Source: Rhexocercosporidium sp. MPI-PUGE-AT-0058 (taxonomy: Eukaryota > Ascomycota > Leotiomycetes > Helotiales). From it: a DNA stretch of 64,000 nt. The stretch's first letter is position 1. Each line of letters starts with the position of its first letter. The notes beneath the pieces were generated by a model. It was not told the origin of the DNA. It ran no database searches and saw only the letters and a program-made list of their open reading frames with translations. The translations under genes were made by a program, and so were the position numbers. The stretch is taken from positions 2,232,001 through 2,296,000 of the forward strand of contig JAGTJL010000009.1 of the NCBI GenBank assembly GCA_020746875.1. Reading direction: 5' to 3'. Shown here piece by piece: positions 58,744 through 64,000 of this stretch.

Positions 58744-60578
58744 ATGTCGAAGGTCATTAGAAGCGTCAAGAATGTGACGAAGGGTTACTCTTCTGTCCAG
58801 GTGAAGGTCCGGAATGGTGCGGAAATATTTATCCCCTCTATTGGCTATAGCTAACTTCAAATAGCAACTAGTAATGATCCGTGGGGACCTACGGGGACGG
58901 AGATGAGCGAGATTGCCCAGATGACCTTCAATTCGTACGCAACAATACTTCTTGCAAGTGGACATCATCTAATAGACGCCAAATAGGTCGAACGAATTCT
59001 ACGAGATTATGGATATGCTGGACAAGCGATTGAACGACAAGGGAAAGAATTGGCGCCATGTTCTGAAGGCTCTCAAGGTCCTGGACTACTGTCTTCACGA
59101 AGGCTCGGAATTGGTGGTCACTTGGGCACATAAGAACATCTACATCATCAAGACTCTGAGAGAGTTCCAGTACATTGATGAAGACGGTCGGGATGTTGGG
59201 CAGAATGGTAGGATTTAGTTCATGACGGCATAGGCGGGATTTGGCTAACCGAGTTTCAGTTCGGGTTTCTGCAAAGGAGTTGACCTCGCTCATTCTGGAC
59301 GAGGAGAGACTGCGTGCTGAGCGTAGCGACCGTAAAAACTGGAAGTCGAGAGTTACTGGCATTGAGGAATTTGGCCCTCAGGAGCACCAGCAGCCTCAAC
59401 GTCGTGCTACCCGCCCACAACGTGCCCAGCGCGCCGATGAGGAAGATGCCGAGTACAAGTTAGCTATCGAAGCTAGTAAGTACCAGGAGGAAGAGGATCG
59501 GAAGAAGCGACAAAGTCGAAATGGAGAGCCCGAGGATGATGACCTTGCAAAGGCTATCAAGTTGAGCAAGGAAGAGGAAGAGCTGAGGCGGAGAGAGCTA
59601 GAGGACCAGAATGCAACAAGTCTGTTCGGTGATGATCCCATCCAGACCGCTCAACCTACCGGCTTCAACCAGGGATATCAGCAACAAACCCAGGTGGACT
59701 GGGCTGGCAATCCAATTGACCCGAATATGCAGCAACAACAGACTGGCTACATGAACAACATGTACACTGGCTACCAACAGCCACAACAACAGCAGCCAAC
59801 CGGTTATCAGAATGGATACTCGAACGGATTTGGAGCTCAACCAACTGGCTTTGATCCCTACGGTCAACAGCAGCAGCAGCAGCAATTGCAGCCACAACAG
59901 ACAAGCTTCAATCCATATGGCCAGCAGAGCCCATTCCAACAACCCCCACAGCAACAACCCGAACCTCTTGTTCCCGCTAGCACGAACAACCCATGGGCCA
60001 CCAACTCTCAGCCTATGGCCATGAAGCCAACACCCACCGGATCCAATAATCCCTTTGCGACAAGTTTTGCTCGTCCTCAAACCGCAACTCCAACCAAACC
60101 ATCTCTCTCCACACTCCAAGAGCAGAAAACTGCCACCTTCAACAACAACAACAACAATAATTCCTACAACCCGATCGCCTCGTTCCAGCCACCCCCCAAG
60201 GAACAAGATCCCCACCACGCAAGACTCAACGCTCTCCTCTCAAGTGGTGATGGCATGGACACATTTGGTAACACTGGCGAGATGAGAATCCCGGCTCAAC
60301 ACACGGCACCTGGCACATTTGTCAACAGTGCAGGTGCAGGACTCGGACGACTTACGGGTCAACAGACTGGCACCAACCCTTTCTTGCAGAACCAGTACAC
60401 CGGAATGCCCCAAACGCAATATGGCGCTGCGGGACATCAAATGCCGGCCGCAACTGGACCGGCGGGTATGTCAAATGGCTTTGGTGGTGGATATGGCTCT
60501 CAACAGCAGAATGCGAACCCATTTGGTCAAAGACCACAACAGAACAATGGGCCGGGAGGTGATTTGATTCAGTTCTAG
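58744..60578 (+). CDS. ENT1: Epsin-type endocytic adaptor (Ent1/Ent2)
   Basis: Exons are 58744-58816, 58865-58934, 58987-59207 and 59260-60578. Introns are 48, 52 and 52 nt, phases agree, and the product is 560 residues. The ENTH domain covers about residues 1-150 (MSKVIRSVKNVTKGYSSVQV; NDPWGPTG; WRHVLKALKVLDYCLHEGSE) and binds PIP2. Two ubiquitin-interacting motifs follow near 182-197 (EYKLAIEASK) and 213-230 (DDLAKAIKLSK). A Gln/Asn-rich region then carries NPF motifs (NNPFATSF, TNPFLQN, NANPFGQ) for EH-domain proteins. The protein ends GGDLIQF, a clathrin-box-like tail. It acts at clathrin-coated endocytic sites and binds ubiquitinated cargo. The symbol is by family; the fungus may have only one epsin. 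Confidence 0.94.
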
Positions 60579-61270
60579 GAAGACTAAGTGGGAGAAAGGA
60601 ATGGAAGGGGCTCGACGAGTTGTTGTGAGAGGAGAGTAGAGGTTGAAGCTACACCTTCATTCGCGTGCACTAGGGTGGAAGGAGGATATTCTGCGGCTCA
60701 CTTGCCTGCACGCGCCTCATTTTTGTTATTCTTCAAGCAGGCGTGCAAATGATACACTTCGCTAGGACAGGAACGTTTTTTCTCTGGAGGAATGGCATGA
60801 TAAGTCATGTTCATTGATGGAATTGATGGATTGGGGTTCTTTTGTTCTTCCGTTTACCGACCTACCTTTCGGTCATTGTGTTTAGATTGAGGCAGGTGAA
60901 CCAAATTCACGAGCGATGGCATATTATGTTGTTTTTGACCACTGATTGACTGGCTGACCGACTGTGGTCTTTGGAAGATACTGTTACGTATGAGACGTGC
61001 GAGAGAGAAAGAGGCAGAGGCAATCATTCATTAAAGAGTTGGATTCCATGACTTTACCTGAACACAGCGCCTAGACTCCTCGCTCCTTGTAAAAGCACCA
61101 AAACATGGAAATAAAGCCAGATACTCAAGGAATCAATCCTCATCCCTTCTATCCCTCGTCCTAGCATACTAAAATTGAAATCTGTGCCTACTGATTATAC
61201 TCGCACAACCCACAATCCTTCTTCCCGATCCATCTATCCATACTTCCGGCTCAACCGAACACAATCCCCA
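60579..61270. other. Convergent intergenic region
   Basis: This is the 3' flank of epsin and of centrin. I see no gene. Confidence 0.6.
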
Positions 61271-62135
61271 TCAACTCATACAAATCCCCAAAAATTCCTC
61301 CCTCCCCACACCCCCCTTCCCCTCCAAATCAAACTCCTCGATCATAGCTACCAACTCCTCGTCTTCGAGCCCCTCCCCAAGTTCCCTCGCCACCCTCCTC
61401 AAATCATCCAACACAATCATCCCCTTCTCATCAACATCAAACAGCGCAAACGCCCTCATGATCTCATCTCGCGGATCCCTTTCACTAATCAACTTCGCCG
61501 CTATAGCTTGAAAACTCGGCAGAGTTAAAGTCAGCCGTCCTGGAGGTACGGGCTCGTTTGAATTGGGGTTGTTGGCGTTCGCGAGGGCGATTTGTTGCCG
61601 CGTTGCGGCTTGCGAGGGTAGGGCTGCAGGAGGGGGCGTCGTGGTGGATGGGAGGGGGGGGACGCCGTGCTGGGTTAGGAGGGAGAGGATTTCGGATTTG
61701 GGGAGGTCGAAACCGAGGGCTTTAAGGGCGACTTTGAATTCGTGGTAGTCGATTCGGTGGTCTTTGTCTAGGTCGAAGAGGGAGAACTGTTTACATGTAT
61801 CCTTGGATCAGCATTTTCTTCGGACTTCTCTCATTCGTGATTTGAGATGGATTGAATTGGAATTTATTGGAGATTGGGAGAAGGTTTGTTCTGGGGTGGG
61901 GATGTAGATATGGACGTACAGCTTCATTTATCTCTTCTTTCTGATCGTCTGTTATGGGGAGCACCTCAGGCTCTTTGTTCTCCCTTTGCGCCCTCTCGCG
62001 GTCGGCACGCGCCGCATCTCGTCCTGCTGGATGTGAGGAGCCACCAAATGCATTTGCTGGTCGGTCGGGGAGTTTGCCGTGCAGTGTCGAGGAGTAGGGC
62101 CGTTGGGGGAAGGACGGGTGTGCTGTTGATGCCAT
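61271..62135 (-). CDS. CDC31: Centrin, Cdc31-like
   Basis: Exons are 61920-62135 and 61271-61786 (133-nt intron, phase 0), encoding 243 residues. A 70-residue basic, disordered N-terminus precedes the EF-hand pair. EF1 has a clear loop (DLDKDHRIDYHE, about 77-88) and is followed by ALKALGFDLPKSEI, which is diagnostic of centrins. The place of EF2 is taken by a Pro/Ala/Asn-rich insert (about 105-160). EF3 is degenerate (DVDEKGMIVLDD, about 189-200), and EF4 is weak (DLEGKGGVGREE, about 225-236). Cdc31 works at the spindle pole body with Sfi1 and also in mRNA export and DNA repair complexes. The assignment is good. Confidence 0.88.
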
Positions 62136-63460
62136 GTTGCGATGATGCGGTGTGTTGCGCCGAGACGAGGAACAGTTCGTGGAGGGTTGATGGGTTGATG
62201 GGAGGTGGAGAGAGTCGCAATGAAATATATGCGTAGAATGTGCCGTTATTTGTGTATAATGTGTTGGAGTGTACCTGGTTGTATGGCAGGCAATGGTGTG
62301 TTCGCTGTGTCTGTTTTGAGAGATCTGATTGATGCGATTGATGGATGGGAGACGTGGGGTTGGATTTTAGAGCCAGGTTCTTGAGAACGGGACTGGGACG
62401 CGACTTTACGCGTGCTAGCGTGTTGGGTCGAGAGCTGGGATTTATGCCAAACCTCGGTTTTTATTGGGGTTTAAGGTATTGCTGTCAGTGGGGTTTAGCT
62501 TATGGTTTGATGAGAAAACTATTTGATCAGTGGGATCTACGTCTGCCATCGCAAAAATTGTTCATTGGCAAGATGAAGCTTCTGCTTAACCAGACAGGCA
62601 CCCCTGAGCTATGTCTCGGTTACACTGTGATGTAGTACAGGGCAGGGATACAGCTCTAGGTACCGTTGCGGTGGGCAATGAACTCTTTTTTGAAGTTGTG
62701 TATAGTCCTTACACGGTATGTATTGAACTCGTCGAATCTATGGAGAAGCAGATTAAGTGAAACTGCAAAGTGAACGTGCACATACACGCACTGCTGATGA
62801 TACCAGAGAAGACTCTTCATCTCCGACAACTGTGGCCCAATGAGATGCAGTCTAGTGATTGTGTAACTGCGTGAAGGATGGTGCACAGCATGTCCCTGAA
62901 GAAAGACATTGAATAGAGTCATTATTGTAAAGAAAGCCTTACGTGACTCAAAATATTCCAGACAATGCTTCAGAGCGAATGATTTTCCTCAGGCAGCAAC
63001 CGTGGCAATGCATTTGTTGGCAGTTGGAGGTCTGGATGCTCAGATGTGCTCCCCGTTCCCTCGCTAGTGCCTTGAAATCCGCCAGGCAGCAGTAGAATCA
63101 GTCATTCGCAAATTTTGCACGCGCTGATTGGCTAGCGCTAGCAAGCGGCCACTGCCGAGCAACTTCATCTTCCAGTGCTGCCAGCCCAGCTTCTACCCAT
63201 AAAATATTCTGGTCGCCGACGACGACCCCCCCATCTTCCTTTTCACCAACCTCATCTTCCTTCTCCAAGCAGATGATTCTCGTCCCTCTTTAATCAATTC
63301 TAATGTTTGCGGCTCTTCGTCGTCCTTGAGCGCGACCGTCATCCGTTTTTGCAACCGCAACATCACCTATCGCGTCTCCTATTGATCTCCCTCAACCTGC
63401 GCTCCTTATTGCGATCTCATACACTCAACTTCATACTCGAATACCTCTACCATAGGCACG
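62136..63460. other. Divergent intergenic region (centrin / nucleoporin)
   Basis: I see no gene. The final 250 bases are C/T-rich and probably form the nucleoporin leader. Confidence 0.55.
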
Positions 63461-64000
63461 ATGTCGTTTGGAGGGGGATTCGGCGGCTTTGGCCAGAACA
63501 ACAATACTCAGCAGAGCGCTTTCGGAGGAGGCGGCGGATTTGGGTCTAACAACACCCCTCCCACTTCAGGTATGTTCTCAATTTCTTTACTCTTCTAGCA
63601 CATCTGCGAGCTGGTGTCTGGCTTTGATTGGGAAGCTTTGGAAACGGCGCGGACCCATCGCTTACTCGGATCTTCTCTGCGCGAAACAGGCTTTGGTTCG
63701 ACTGCGAACACAGGTTTCGGAGCCGCAAACACTGGTGGGCTCTTTGGCAGCGGTGCAACTGGAACAACTGGGGGCTTTGGATCTGGAGGTACGTCGATTT
63801 TCTGCGCTGGATCTTTCTGGCATCGATGATTGCGCCGCGCTGTTTGGTCCTACTTGTCAAAGTCTTCGCCTGTCCTCGTTCCTTTCGTTCGCAGATAGTA
63901 GGGAATCTTTTACACAGCAATCATAGATCAACGCAAAGAATCTTCAGGAGCTATTCCAGGTCTCTCATTAAATAAGAAAACGGGTCGAGAACATATGCTA
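63461..64000 (+). CDS. FG-repeat nucleoporin, 5' end (Nup98/Nup116/Nup145N type)
   Basis: Exons 63461-63569 and 63690-63788 are clear (120-nt intron, phases agree). A donor (GTACGT) at 63789 opens a second intron whose exon lies at or beyond the window end. The protein starts MSFGGGFGGFGQNN and has GGFG, GFGS and GLFG units, so it is a GLFG-type nucleoporin of the pore's permeability barrier. A GLFG unit favours the Nup98/116/145 family over Nsp1. The gene is cut by the window edge. Splicing inside the repeat region is a typical fungal feature. Confidence 0.85.

Noticed and set aside
1..64000. tRNA, rRNA or CRISPR elements
   Set aside because: I looked for A/B-box tRNA patterns and spaced identical repeats and found none. 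A tRNA scan would be decisive.

Overview
The window is a gene-moderate stretch of a filamentous ascomycete (Pezizomycotina) nuclear genome. The evidence is short spliceosomal introns (about 46-130 nt; GTRNGT donors, CTAAC/CTAAT branch sites, YAG acceptors), pyrimidine-rich 5' leaders, and fungal housekeeping proteins (Sec3, epsin, Pho85 cyclin, Cdc31-type centrin, FG nucleoporin, Gpt2/Sct1 acyltransferase). A Leotiomycete is my guess from the overall flavour of the accessory genes; the window does not prove it. I see no operons, CRISPR, tRNA or rRNA. Gene coordinates below are whole loci; exon boundaries were set by hand from splice motifs and reading-phase arithmetic.

Layout. 0.4-1 kb: a small doubtful gene. 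1.4-2.5 kb: a decayed reverse transcriptase of DIRS-like (tyrosine-recombinase) retroelement type. 3.7-6 kb: glycerol-3-phosphate acyltransferase. 7.8-11.2 kb: two adjacent BTB-like paralogs that share an unusual cysteine-rich tail, the first with a frameshift. 11.25 kb: a run of 27 G. 11.6-13 kb: membrane protein. 14.2-16.2 kb: ADGF/ADA2-like adenosine deaminase with a lipidation-type N-terminus. 17.9-18.7 kb: aminoglycoside-phosphotransferase-fold kinase. 19.3-20 kb: small MGC-starting fungal protein. 20.8-22.3 kb: Srp40/Nopp140-like nucleolar protein. 23.1-27.5 kb: exocyst Sec3. 28.2-34.6 kb: two MFS transporters (monocarboxylate type and allantoate-permease type) around a third BTB-like gene. 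36.5-37.8 kb: unknown gene. 37.8-41.9 kb: long gene-free, repeat-rich stretch. 41.9-43.1 kb: Pcl1-type cyclin with a 6.2 kb upstream region holding no convincing gene. 49.3-51.3 kb: CorA-like transporter. 51.9-55.7 kb: large Ser/Pro-rich coiled-coil protein. 58.7-60.6 kb: epsin. 61.3-62.1 kb: centrin. 63.46 kb to the end: 5' end of an FG nucleoporin.

The conserved genes fall into trafficking and polarity (Sec3, epsin, cyclin), nuclear structure (centrin, nucleoporin, Srp40-like) and lipid synthesis. The accessory part (7.8-20 kb and 28-38 kb) holds the variable genes: BTB-like family, transporters, a kinase, a deaminase and family-of-unknown-function proteins. The most unusual material is the BTB-plus-cysteine-module family, the lipidation-motif deaminase, the retroelement relic, and the diverged repeat pair around 35 and 39.5 kb.
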